Notes under the pieces: generated by a model
What the model was told of the DNA's origin: nothing
Databases searched by the model: none
Seen by the model: only the letters and a program-made list of their open reading frames with translations
Translations under genes and position numbers: made by a program
Source: Schizochytrium sp. CCTCC M209059
Taxonomy: Eukaryota > Sar > Bigyra > Thraustochytrida > Thraustochytriidae
Direction: 5' to 3'
DNA length: 64,000 nucleotides
Assembly (NCBI GenBank): GCA_000818945.1
Contig: KN805426.1
Coordinates: 155,515-219,514, forward strand
Shown here: piece after piece, positions 28,457 through 37,872 of the stretch
Numbering within the stretch: the first letter of the stretch is position 1
How the letters are laid out: every line of letters starts with the position of its first letter

Positions 28457-29553
28457 TTACGTCCTGGTATCCTGTTTATTCCACTGAATCAGCCGCGCCA
28501 CGTCTTTTATATGAATTTTGTCGACCTGGCGGGTGTATTGCATTTCCATTTGAAGATACTCATAGAGGCGTTCGGCATCAAACGAGCGACCCAATTCGCC
28601 GGTGCTCACGTTGTTCGACGCATCCGGCCTGACCTTTGGGCAAGTCAGATCTCTGAGCCATCCAAGTGCGGCCTCCTCTGCGTGGAGGACTTTTCGGCCG
28701 ACCTTGCTCAAGTACAAGTGGTATGGGAGGGTTGCGAGCGCGGTCCCAATATCGCAGAGTCGCGTCAACGTGTCATTGATCGAGAGCTTTTCGACTTCGA
28801 CGCTGCCAGGTTTGGCGTTGGCGATTCGACCGTACATATCCTGGGCATTGAGGCCGAGGCCGCTGATGATGGTCCGACGCAAATCTTTCAAGTTACGAGC
28901 GTTGGCGATGGCACTACTAGTCGGTGTTGCCCCCCCCCCCCACCCCCCCCTGGCGAACTTCTTGGACTGTTTGTTGAAAATGGTGCGAGCGGCTTTTGCA
29001 GCTCCATGCGCTAGTTTGCAGTCCTCTTCAGTGTCTCGACAGCGCCCTTATCGTCCGCATCTGCACTGCGTCCTTCGCCGCGCGAGAAGGCGACGAGAAA
29101 TGCCTTGGCCATCTTTGCTGAGAAGACGGCATCGGTCGCGGATTTTACGAGCTTGTCAGCCTTCTTCACGTCGTCGCGCAACCCAAAGACGTTCGATTGC
29201 GATTGCGATTGCGAAGCGCGATGGGCGGACTCTGTCACCGATTTTCGACAGGAAAGCCTTACTCTACTACCGCCAGTGCGCACCAGCAGCTGCAACTCCT
29301 TGTCGATGCCTCTCGCCTTCTTTTTAAGCGCTCCCAGCGTATACAAGTACTCCTCGAGGGTCAGTTTGCAGCCAAAGCCAACCGAGCCCGCGGCGATTGC
29401 CTTTGGGTTGGTCGCGAGAATCGTCGTGGTGACAACGATCCAGTCGAGGCAGTGGATGGCCTGGGCTGCGACGGCCTCATTATCCGTCAGGACCTTGAAT
29501 GCCATAGTGGCCGGGGGCGCCTGGCTCTTGCTCATTCCGAATAAGCTGGGCAT
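28457..29553 (-). pseudogene. unknown gene, frameshifted
   Basis: The first segment runs from a possible ATG at 29553 (MPSLFGMSKSQAPPATMAF) to a TAG at 29011. A second protein-like reading starts slightly before this stop in another frame (TEEDCKLAHGAAKAART), crosses a G/C homopolymer tract at about 28930-28950, and continues through 28891-28457 (DLRRTIISGLGLNAQDMYGR, later EYLQMEMQYTRQVDKIHIKD) to a TAA that lies inside a GTAAGT hexamer. The composition is normal for a helical protein with no recognised domain. Frameshift decay, homopolymer base-call error or a small intron could all explain the break. Its neighbour downstream is the broken protease on the same strand. Confidence 0.45.
28929..28950. 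repeat. poly-C tract
   Basis: About 21 C bases are broken by one A, at the frame junction of the unknown minus-strand gene. Length errors here would change the reading frame. Confidence 0.9.
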
Positions 29554-29754
29554 GGCGCCACTTCCTCCCGTGTGCGGCGCTGCGATCGGGGCCTCCTCGC
29601 GAACTTTTTGACCCGATTCGCATTTATGACTGACGGAGGAGGGAAGGAGGGGGCGATGCGCGCGAGATGCGTTTGATAGGCCCGCTGGGCCGAGAACTCC
29701 GCGGTGGTGAAGACCTTTTGGTGCTGCTGGTAGCGCCTGCGTCAGCGCCGAACG

Positions 29755-30465
29755 ATGACCAGAGCCAATGCGATGCATGCAGCGGCGGAAGCGCAGCCCC
29801 GTGTCCAGACGATGGCAGACGGCCCGTGTGCACTGCGCGCGAGTCAGCCTGTATTGTATCGCATTGATTGCCCGAGCGAGGGGATGGTCGCCGACGCGAT
29901 GCGCCAGAGGGGAGGGGAGCCGGGGCGCGACGGCGACCCTTTGGTCGAGGCGACCTACGAGCGCTTCCTGGAGGCGCTGCCCGCATTCTTCGAGGACGAG
30001 CGCTGCAACCTTCTCCTAAGCCACTATACCTGTGGGACGAGCCCTCGGGACGGCCCGTGTCCGTGTGGCGGGCAGAACAAACGAAAAGGTGAGGATACTG
30101 GGCAGGCTGTTTGGCCCGTCCGAGGAGCAGCTGCGGTGGGCGAAGAGAGAGGCCGCGCACGAGCGACTGTGGGGGAAGAGACTGCAGTCAGATGCGGCTC
30201 TTGGTCGTCTCGGCCGACCGCAGCGACGCGCGGCTCCTGGACGCCAGCCAACTGCGACACCGGCGCCGCGCGCGACGCCATGGGCGACGCGGTGGCCGCC
30301 GCCGCGCAGGGCACCGCCGGGGCGGACGCGGCGCGCATCGAGGCCGAGGCCGACGCCTTCCTCGACCAGCTCTGCGCGCAAAAGGCCATGGAGAGCGACC
30401 CGGCCGGCCTCGTGCTCCCAATGGCGTCATCCGGTGCGCGAGACAGGAGCGTCCGCCGCGCTTGA
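29755..30465 (+). pseudogene. unknown gene, frameshifted
   Basis: An ATG at 29755 opens a frame with a plausible helical stretch (EATYERFLEALPAFFEDERC, near 29950-30005). Good protein-like sequence then moves to another frame (LYLWDEPSGRPVSVWRAEQT, near 30020-30080), then to a third (RILGRLFGPSEEQLRWAKRE, near 30090-30160), and returns near 30270 (DAARIEAEADAFLDQLCAQK). At least three frame changes within 450 bp argue for decay. No family was recognised. The Tc1/mariner-type element begins 135 bp downstream. Confidence 0.4.
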
Positions 30466-30599
30466 ACAGTACCGTATTACAAGATCATGCAACACCTTTA
30501 ATTGATGGAGATCATTTAATGTTATTGAGGATTTGCACACAATCAATACCTTCGAAGATCGCGTGTTTTTGCCACAAGACCTTTCGCTGAAAATACTAA

Positions 30600-30628
30600 C
30601 AGTCAACGAGACCATAAATCGGTAATTA
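30600..30628 (+). repeat. left terminal inverted repeat
   Basis: This 29-bp sequence is the exact reverse complement of 32560-32588. Confidence 0.93.
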
Positions 30629-30788
30629 GCCTCTCATATTTCCTTCCGTCCACGCGAGAAGCGGCGCTTTTTAAGATGAACTGGAAAAAGTCGACGGCGT
30701 GCAGATCGCGACGAAGCGCGCGGCTACGACCAACGCCAGCGAGCATACGACGCAGACTTGCGGTGAAGAGGGGGTGTGTGCTAAAACG

Positions 30789-32423
30789 ATGAGCGGGTCC
30801 CCCAAGCGTCGCCGGATATCACCATCTCAAGAGCAAGGGCGCCCGCGAAATGAAAGCGTCAAAACCCGGGTAACGGCGACCATCGAGGGCTGCGAAGGAG
30901 AACTTGAGGCCATCAGAAAAGCTCGTGGACGACCGGTGCTCACGTCTCAAGAGCGCTTCATGGCTCTACACGCTTATTTTGCGTATCAAAAAGATCAGTT
31001 GGCTTCGCAGAAAAAGACAGGCCGCAAGTGGCCGATTAACGCGATGGCAAATGTGGCCGCAATGCTGGGCATATCCAAGTCCACGCTCGCTCCTCTCATC
31101 AAGAGCTGGACTGATTCTCGAACCAGTGAGACTGGCGATCGCAGTCTGCAACCAGTCTCGAATCGCGGCAATCGAGAGGCTAAGCCGAGACGTGTTCCAA
31201 CGACGAAGCAGGTATTCTTCAAGATTCGTGACTTCGTGCGCGAAAGGCGGCTGCGGCATGAGGCTGTGTCAGCCAGACACGTCACAGACTACCTGGTAGA
31301 GACTGGGGTGCTTTCAATTATCCATGACGAAGGCGGTGTGATAGACGCCAAAGACTACAGTGCTGCTCTTCGGGCCACACAGTCCTATCTGGTCGCGATG
31401 GGCTTCTGCCGTGGGAAGCGTCCGGGAAAGGTTTCGTTAAAGGTCGAACATATTGCTCTGCGCGACGATTACATCGTCAGACTCTTACAGAATCGATCCC
31501 TTCCGCCTGAGTTGCAGCTAAGGGAGGTCTATCTTGATGAGTCATACGTGCATCAACACTACCATAGGTTTGATAAAAGTCTATTTGATCCAATGGACGC
31601 GGAAGACACAACGACGCGCGTTCAACACAAAGGACGTAGGTATTGTATTCTGGCTGCCATTCAGAATTCGAGTCCAAAATACCTAGATCGTGAAGCTGGC
31701 CTCGTGCCAGGCTCTATTTGGACGTTTTGTCCGCAAGCAGCTGACGCGAGCAAAGGAGACTACCACAAGAACTTCAACGGGACGAATTTTGCATTGTGGT
31801 GGCGGACGCAGCTCCTGCCTAACCTTCATGAGCCGTCCCTGATCATAATGGACAATGCGAGCTACCACAAGACGCTGCCGCCAACCGCACCCGACGTCGC
31901 GAAGCTAAAGAAACGGGAGGTTATTGCAGCGCTTTATCGTTATCAGATACCGCACGACGCAACGAGCACAGTTGCGCAGCTGAAAGTTCTGCTGAAGAAC
32001 TGGATCAAGGAGAAGGTGCTGCCGGAAGTGATCGAGGCAGCAGAGAGGGCAGGGCATCGTGTCCTCTTCACGCCACCTCACTACTCGGATCTTCAGCCCA
32101 TCGAACTGATTTGGGCTTACGTGAAAGGAAACATTGCAAGGCAATACACGAAGGACACCACTCTTCAAGATGTGAAGCAGAGACTCGATGCCGAGTTCAT
32201 CAAACTCGAGCAACCCTCCGGTCGAGACTTGGTGAAGAGGATTATCGTCTCACGCGATCGTGTCGTAGAGGAGTTTCGTAGTGAATCCTCGATTGAAGAT
32301 GGTGTTGAAACTGACAGCGATGATGGTGATGATGATGATGACCTTTTTGAAGAAGATTACGACGTTGATGAACTCGAAAAGCAGCTCGAAGCTGTCCTAA
32401 CAATTACAGATGGTCGATCCTAG
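30789..32423 (+). CDS. Tc1/mariner (IS630-type) transposase, DD83E
   Basis: This 544-residue DDE transposase cuts and pastes its own element. The first in-frame ATG is at 30789; codons before it are open but have no ATG. The N-terminal part (about 30-200) contains a helix-turn-helix-like region (NAMANVAAMLGISKSTLAPL). The catalytic triad is Asp250 in YLDESYVH, Asp355 in IIMDNASYHK and Glu439 in PHYSDLQPIELIWAYVKG. Eighty-three residues separate the second Asp from the Glu, far more than the 34-41 of classical mariner/Tc1, with a helical insert between. As I recall, a DD82E group called Sailor has this long spacing. The acidic C-terminus (DDGDDDDDLFEEDYD) is unusual. All catalytic residues are present, so activity is possible. 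Confidence 0.92.
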   Translation: MSGSPKRRRISPSQEQGRPRNESVKTRVTATIEGCEGELEAIRKARGRPVLTSQERFMALHAYFAYQKDQLASQKKTGRKWPINAMANVAAMLGISKSTLAPLIKSWTDSRTSETGDRSLQPVSNRGNREAKPRRVPTTKQVFFKIRDFVRERRLRHEAVSARHVTDYLVETGVLSIIHDEGGVIDAKDYSAALRATQSYLVAMGFCRGKRPGKVSLKVEHIALRDDYIVRLLQNRSLPPELQLREVYLDESYVHQHYHRFDKSLFDPMDAEDTTTRVQHKGRRYCILAAIQNSSPKYLDREAGLVPGSIWTFCPQAADASKGDYHKNFNGTNFALWWRTQLLPNLHEPSLIIMDNASYHKTLPPTAPDVAKLKKREVIAALYRYQIPHDATSTVAQLKVLLKNWIKEKVLPEVIEAAERAGHRVLFTPPHYSDLQPIELIWAYVKGNIARQYTKDTTLQDVKQRLDAEFIKLEQPSGRDLVKRIIVSRDRVVEEFRSESSIEDGVETDSDDGDDDDDLFEEDYDVDELEKQLEAVLTITDGRS

Positions 32424-32559
32424 AGGTTATATAGTAAAAACTCTAATAATGGTTACAATCAACTATTTTCCAAATACGAGTTGGGCTCGACAATTAGCAC
32501 AGAGGCCCGCCAACAACGCCCCTTCCCCCGGCCCTGTGCAGCTCCCTCCATTGCCTTTA

Positions 32560-32588
32560 TAATTACCGATTTATGGTCTCGTTGACTG
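32560..32588 (-). repeat. right terminal inverted repeat
   Basis: This is the exact inverted match of 30600-30628, 137 bp after the transposase stop codon. Confidence 0.93.
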
Positions 32589-32912
32589 TAAATGAGTAGT
32601 GATTCTTTTCCGTGGTTTTGTTTCCTTGAAGTAAACGCGTGCACGCGCGCTCGACGGACGGCGTGTACGAACTTTACCTGATCTGTGTGATGAGACTTGG
32701 TGTTGTGGTAACGTCTGTCCCCTTGCTCTTTTTTAATTTGCTCACGCGGGCTGCACAGCTGCAGGGCAGTTCCGCAACGAGCGCCGCCACAAGGCCAGGC
32801 TTGGCTGTGCTTACGTCCATCGATCGCCCGGCCACTCTACTTTGTTTGCAGCGAGCGGCAACGAAGACGGGCACCGCTGCGCTCGACTGTGTGTGCTCAC
32901 GCCGACCGCGCG

Positions 32913-34170
32913 ATGCCTTTGGCCCGCCTGCCCATCGAGGAGACCGACTACAGCAAGTGGCCGGACAGCGACTTTCGAGACCTCACGCCCGGGCATGTCA
33001 AATTCTTTAGCGACGAAAGCGTGCAGGAATTCTACGCCCATTTGGAGGAGCACTGGCCGGGCCTAGACGAGCGGACGATGGCTGCCTTCTTGAGGGCATC
33101 ATATGGCGCCAGCAGACGGCAACTAGCCGCCCGGGACGAGGCGTATGAGGAGCTGGCGGCGAAGATTTAAGGAGTACCGAAAGCTGGCCGAGGAACGTTC
33201 CATCACGCAGGAGGATCATCACGCTGTTCGCGACGAAATAGATCAAATTCGAGACGACCCGGACCTCTCGCCGGATGAGCGGGCGCGTGAACTTGCCGAC
33301 GGCCGGGCGAAACGCGCCTCAATTTTGGCCAACCTTGCCGATATTGAAAATCGCCTCGATGAAAGGGGCTGGTTGCCGGCGAGGGCGAGGAAGCGCCGCG
33401 CGGGCTCCGCCGCGAGCGCCAGTACCGCAAGGACCGAGCCTGCGGATGCACAGCGGCGTGAAATGGATGCGTTGCGATCAATGAGGCGACGACACGAGCT
33501 GCCGTGGAAGGAAATTCTCGGGCGCGCCATGTGCGAGCAGGTCGTTAACGCGGCCCTGCCGTCGTCCAGCGGGGCGCGCAACTGGGGCATGCCTTTATAG
33601 CGCATCGGCGAGTGGACAGATTTCGCCTCGAGCATGGACATCGACGCTGTCATCGGCAATAAGCTTTCGATCGACGCGGGTGCCTTTCCGACCCAAGGCA
33701 TCCTGGACGCCTCGGAAAGCGAGACGGGCTGCGCCATGCTCATGTACGCGCGCTCGGGCGACCCTCTTTTGCAACACGTCTTTCGGCACCGCGACAAGCC
33801 CTTTGACGATGCCAAGGTATCGCTCAAGTTCAAAATACGTCACCGTCGTTTCCGCCCGGCCCGACCAGATGTGGCTCGTGGGTGGGGGCGACAGGGGCGA
33901 TGAAATGCAGCCTCTCCTGGTGCACGAGCACAAGAGCCCCGCAGCTTTTCCTGGCGCGGATGAAAATGAGGATGTCATGACAGACCTTTGGAACCATGCC
34001 CTGAGGGAGTCGCCCCGCGGGCAAGGGAGCACTATCGAGGGACTGAAACATGTCATCGAGCAGACGTACGGGTACATGATCATCCTTGGGCTGCGCTACG
34101 GCGCCACCAGTACAACGGAGTTCACATGGTTTCTCAAGCGCGACGACGACGACAGTCCGGGCGCGCAGGA
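32913..34170 (+). pseudogene. broken gene with PD-(D/E)XK-nuclease-like region
   Basis: From the ATG at 32913 the frame reads PLARLPIEETDYSKWPDS, shifts near 33165 into a helical, highly charged stretch (EYRKLAEERSITQEDHHAV), meets an in-frame TAG at 33598, continues in the same frame (DFASSMDIDAVIGNKLSID), and shifts again at an AAAA run near 33836. The last segment contains MQPLLVHEHKSPAAFPG followed by HVIEQTYGYMIILGLRYG and TTEFTWFLKR. An E-x-K pair on a strand, then a helix with Q.Y.YM and a Gly-rich turn, resembles a PD-(D/E)XK nuclease-like core found in protist and fungal multidomain proteins. That resemblance is by eye. With one stop and two shifts it is not functional as assembled. 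It starts about 325 bp after the transposon. Confidence 0.5.
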
Positions 34171-34205
34171 ACCCGCTGGGCTCTTGGTGTCACGATCATG
34201 TAGTT

Positions 34206-34463
34206 CACAAATTACGGGAAGCGTTCTCACTAGGCCTAGTACGTGTACAATGGCGTCGGCCATGTGGTCGTTGAGCTCCCGCATGTCGGCGTTGACGTCC
34301 TCGATTTCAAACAGATCCTGCGCGAGCTGTTCTGGGTTCGCGATGCGGAGAGTCCCGGTCCGCGCGCGCAGGTCCGAGATGTTGGCGGCCGTCTGCTCCG
34401 CCAGCTGCGAGCTGAGGAGCGTGGCGCGCGTGCGCTCGAAGAACTTGATTTTGCCAAAACAAG
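34206..34463 (-). pseudogene. unknown helical gene fragment
   Basis: The minus strand reads an open helical stretch without a start codon (IKFFERTRATLLSSQLAEQ, later AQDLFEIEDVNADMRELND) of about 70 good residues, ending near a CTAGGCCTAG palindrome at 34230. Composition suggests a coiled, acidic-tailed protein; a distant resemblance to ESCRT-III C-termini was considered but is weak. No flanking coding sequence continues it, so I treat it as an isolated relic. Confidence 0.35.
34230..34239. promoter_or_regulatory. CTAGGCCTAG palindrome
   Basis: This perfect 10-bp palindrome is also found at 43271-43280, with near copies at 46226-46245 and 52963-52970. The role is unknown. Confidence 0.35.
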
Positions 34464-34851
34464 GGCCTAGGCTCCTAACTTTTATTTATTTATTTACGTA
34501 TTTATTGTGCGTTGCTGGCCACTTTGGTCACAAGCACCATGAGCAACGTCCTTCTGAGGGCTGCGATACGCTGAAGAACACACGCTACGCTTGCTTTGCT
34601 CTGTCTTTATTTCTTGTTCTCATCCGTAACCTCGCGATTCTTCTCTGCAATCGGTGATAGATCGCGCGGGGCTTGTCAAGCTGGACCCTGCTGATGTCGC
34701 CACTCTGCCTGGCGGGGCAGACTGGGCTCAGACAGAGGACAAACCGTTTTTTGCGCGAGCGGCGGCAGACTCGCGCGGCAGGCTCGCGCGGGAGGACGTG
34801 CCGGCGCGGGGGCGCGGGGACGCGGGCGGGCGGCAAGGAAAGGCGAGCGCG
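34464..34851. promoter_or_regulatory. NEDD1 upstream region
   Basis: This holds an AT-rich TTTATT run (34481-34506) followed by a GC-rich 200 bp before the NEDD1 ATG. The frame upstream of that ATG is open back to 34654 but has only a GTG. This is the probable promoter and 5' UTR; no separate gene was seen. Confidence 0.5.
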
Positions 34852-36864
34852 ATGGGCGAGCTCCTGCTTGCCTCGTGCGCTGAGGAGGTGGCCGTGCATG
34901 TGCTGAGCGGCGACCTCTCCACGGTCGCGCGCGAGACGACCGATATCCTGGCGGGCGACGCCGGCGGGAGGCGGATCGCGAGCGGCGCGAGGCCCACCGC
35001 GGTGGACATCGACCCGCGCGGTATAGTCGTGTGCATCGGCCGCGAAGATGGCAGCGCCACACTTTGGCGGGTCGACACCAAGGCGAGTCTGGGAGACCTG
35101 CCTGCGCCTGTCGATCAGCGCGGGGCCATCTTTGGAGTCGCCTTTGCGAGCTCGCCGCGCAATCTTGCCACCGCCGCAGAAGACGGAGTCTTGCGCATCT
35201 GGGATCTCAAACTCATGACGGTCGCGCAGTCGTTTAATGCTTTTGCAACTCCAGCAACCTGTCTCAGTTTTAGCGCCGACTTTACGCGTCTCGCTGCAGG
35301 CAGCACCAGCGGAGATCTGACCGTCTTTAACCTACAAACCAACAAGCGCACCGCGCTCCTCAAGGCCCCGACCGAGGAAAACAATGGCGCGCAGCGACAG
35401 GCCGCGCCGCTCCGGGCAATCCATTTTAATCCTTTTCGCAGAGACATTATCGCCACCTGCTCAGATGCGGGTAGCGTTTACGTGTGGGACGCCATGACAC
35501 TAACACAGCAGGCGTCCTTCCCGCGCGCTCATCGCGCGGCGGCCAGTGACGTGGCCTTTTCGCCAGTGAATCGAACCTTGCTCATTAGCGTGGGCCTCGA
35601 CGGCGTTCTCCTCATGCTTGACGCTGCGCGCTCGTCCTGCGTGCGCAAGTGGAAGCTCGACCGCGCGCTCACGTCCGTGAGCTTTACGCATTCAGGAACG
35701 CGTGTGGCCGTAGGTACTTCGACGGGTCAGATTCTCCTTGGTTCGTTACGGGAGCTGCGCGTTGTCAATGAGATCGACGCCCATGTGCCGACGCCCGTCT
35801 CGTGCGTTCGATTTCACCGCCCACCCAAGTCTCCGTCGGGTGAGACTATATCCGCAAGCTCGCGAGCTACGTCCACCTCGGCAAATCCTTCTTCATCCTC
35901 TTCTTCTTCTTCTTCTTCTTCGTCGTCGTCGTCGACGACGACATCGTCATTGACGACGCGGAATGGGAACGTTGGTCCTCCAGCTTCGAAAGCCTCCCGG
36001 CCTTCGGGATCCAGCGAGTCGTCAGATGCAAGTCGTGATCAGAGTGGACTCCGAGCGCCGGCGCCACAGACGCTGCAGACGCGCCACGCGCGCAAATCAC
36101 GACAACTTGCCACGAGCGATCTCTTTTCGCCAGCCAAGCCTCCGGCACTCCCATCCAAGGCAACTCGTACGCAACAGCAACTCAACGCTTCACAGCTTGG
36201 TCGAATCGATGAGACGAATGATGACAGCAACACTCCCGCCAAAGCAGGATCACCAAGGCTTTCATCGTCAACAACGCGCGGACCTTCACTCCAGGAAGAT
36301 CAGAGCCGCGGTGCACAGGAAGAGGGGGAACCTCAGATCGAAGAGCGTGACCCCTCGTCCTCCTCTTTTCCCTCCTCGACGCTCCAGCAAGAGCCGCCGC
36401 AAACGCAAAGACGGCGTCGCGATGCGGACATCACACCAGGCCCGCGAGCGTCACGCGCATTGGCGTCCGATCTTTCGATGCGCGCGCGAGCAGAGGAAGA
36501 ACTCTCGTCCGTGAGCGCGATCAGTCTTGGCGAGAAGGAGGAAGAAGAGAAAAATGCAGAAAGCAAACGAAACGATGCGGCAGAACCACGTCAAGAGACG
36601 GCCATCAAGACATCGTTCGCGCACGCCCATGCAGGCGCTCCCCCGGCTGAGTGGATGGCGAAAATGGAGGCCCTCGTTGATGATGTGCGGCAGGATGTGC
36701 GCGAGGATGTACAAAACGTGCAGCTGGAAATGATGAGGCAATTCCGCCTGCAAATGACGGATATCAAGCAGACACTTGACACGTACACATCCAAGTTTGC
36801 GGACCTTATCGAGGAGAACAACCGTCTACGCGCAGAGAATACGAGGTTACGCAATCTCTTTTGA
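34852..36864 (+). CDS. NEDD1: NEDD1-like WD40 protein (gamma-tubulin ring complex recruitment)
   Basis: This 670-residue protein is expected to anchor gamma-tubulin ring complexes at the centrosome, spindle or basal body. Residues 1-310 form WD40 blades (for example AAEDGVLRIWDLK, CSDAGSVYVWDAM, VGLDGVLLMLDA). A poly-Ser run (about 346-366) and a long disordered Ser/Arg/Glu region follow. The C-terminus is a coiled coil, VQLEMMRQFRLQMTDIKQTL then ENNRLRAENTRLRNLF, which matches the layout of the NEDD1 gamma-tubulin-binding end (as I recall, human NEDD1 also ends in ENKRLR.). I start at the ATG at 34852 because upstream codons are Arg/Gly low complexity. The 3' end of this gene has been copied repeatedly downstream. 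Confidence is high because both the propeller and the C-terminal coil fit. Confidence 0.9.
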   Translation: MGELLLASCAEEVAVHVLSGDLSTVARETTDILAGDAGGRRIASGARPTAVDIDPRGIVVCIGREDGSATLWRVDTKASLGDLPAPVDQRGAIFGVAFASSPRNLATAAEDGVLRIWDLKLMTVAQSFNAFATPATCLSFSADFTRLAAGSTSGDLTVFNLQTNKRTALLKAPTEENNGAQRQAAPLRAIHFNPFRRDIIATCSDAGSVYVWDAMTLTQQASFPRAHRAAASDVAFSPVNRTLLISVGLDGVLLMLDAARSSCVRKWKLDRALTSVSFTHSGTRVAVGTSTGQILLGSLRELRVVNEIDAHVPTPVSCVRFHRPPKSPSGETISASSRATSTSANPSSSSSSSSSSSSSSSTTTSSLTTRNGNVGPPASKASRPSGSSESSDASRDQSGLRAPAPQTLQTRHARKSRQLATSDLFSPAKPPALPSKATRTQQQLNASQLGRIDETNDDSNTPAKAGSPRLSSSTTRGPSLQEDQSRGAQEEGEPQIEERDPSSSSFPSSTLQQEPPQTQRRRRDADITPGPRASRALASDLSMRARAEEELSSVSAISLGEKEEEEKNAESKRNDAAEPRQETAIKTSFAHAHAGAPPAEWMAKMEALVDDVRQDVREDVQNVQLEMMRQFRLQMTDIKQTLDTYTSKFADLIEENNRLRAENTRLRNLF

Positions 36865-36980
36865 AGCATGTGAAATGTCTGCATGGCCCCGGGTCGTGCA
36901 ACCTCGCCTGTGTGCCTACATGAATTCTGTTGGACGAAATTGTATGAGCTTGATGTTATTTGCGTATGTCAACATTGCGG

Positions 36981-37173
36981 GAAATGATGCCGCCTGCAAA
37001 TGACTGATGTCAAGCAGACACTTGACACCGCAAACTTGAACGTGTACGCGCCAAGGTCAAGTGTGTGCTTGATGTCTGTCATTGGTGGTGGAACTGCCTC
37101 ATCATTTCTAGCTGCATGTCGTGTACGTCCAAGCAGACACTTGACGCGTGCACGTCCAAATTTTTGGACCGGC
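36981..37173. repeat. NEDD1: shuffled copies of the NEDD1 C-terminal coding sequence
   Basis: Three adjacent shards match the NEDD1 3' end. 36981-37029 is a direct copy of 36727-36783 with an 8-bp deletion. 37030-37125 is an inverted copy of about 36710-36802. 37128-37173 is a direct copy of about 36763-36808. Identity is roughly 80-90 percent by eye. None is open as protein for long. The alternating orientation makes the stretch able to fold back on itself. Confidence 0.85.
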
Positions 37174-37872
37174 GTCTCGTTGGGTCATTCGTTGGGACGC
37201 CATGGGGCACACAACGAGCGTGCGCTCACTAAACGGCAAGCTGCCAGCGTTGGTGACGTTTGTCTCGCTGCTTGTTTGGCAAGAGGCTCGCGCTAGTTCA
37301 GACTGCACCGAGACAAGCTGGACGCAGATTTGGGCGTCGCGAAGTTTAGTTGGGATGTCGAGCTCAAAGGCTCTGTTCGTCAGCACGTAGGCGCCGTCTC
37401 TCCCAGGCTGCACGACGCGTACGCGCGGACTCGCCACTGCGGCTGCTGGCTCATCTGATCCGATTCTCTGCAAAGTCTTTGCGGCTAGACCCGGACAAGC
37501 ATCGGAATTTGGCGCTGAACACTCGCGCGATTGCTCGCTCGCGCAGGAGACTGCGAGTGCAAAGGGCATCGTCGCCCCAGCTCAAGGTGTTCATGGTTGG
37601 TTCTTGCATTGCTTTTCATCGACGTGAAGAATTATTCTTAATTGGACTGATCATCAATTACGGTCAAGTTTGAGCACCCCAATTCATCTTGCGAGCAGCA
37701 CACACAACAATTCGAACAGGGGCGAAATAGAAACGAGAAATACGACATGGAAAATATGCTTTTCTCGAGTTTTGAAAGCTCGTCGAGCTTGCTTGACAAT
37801 CAAGTCCAATACTTAAACCAGCAGGAATGAACAACAACAAAATTCGATATCGTTTCCTTTTTTTTTGTGGTT
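37174..37872. other. intergenic, nothing recognised
   Basis: Open frames on both strands (such as 37108-37569 minus) have no recognisable domain and partly cover the NEDD1 shards. A T-rich run at 37853-37866 ends the stretch. I see no supported gene. Confidence 0.5.

Larger units (their letters stand above)
30600..32588 (+). mobile_element. Tc1/mariner-type DNA transposon, apparently intact
   Basis: This is a 1989-bp element with perfect 29-bp terminal inverted repeats (30600-30628 and 32560-32588, outer end CAGTCAACGAGACC) around a single uninterrupted transposase gene. It is flanked by TAA on both sides (30597-30599 and 32589-32591), which fits the TA target-site duplication of this superfamily plus one base. 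It sits among decayed genes. Perfect repeats plus an open reading frame suggest recent insertion. Confidence 0.9.

Noticed and set aside
28453..28459. GTAAGT on the minus strand as a splice donor ending the unknown gene
   Set aside because: The hexamer is perfect, but no convincing acceptor lies downstream and neighbouring intact genes lack introns; kept only as a remark.
34206..34463. Assignment of the helical fragment to ESCRT-III
   Set aside because: Only a general acidic-helix resemblance was seen; no family-specific residues could be matched.
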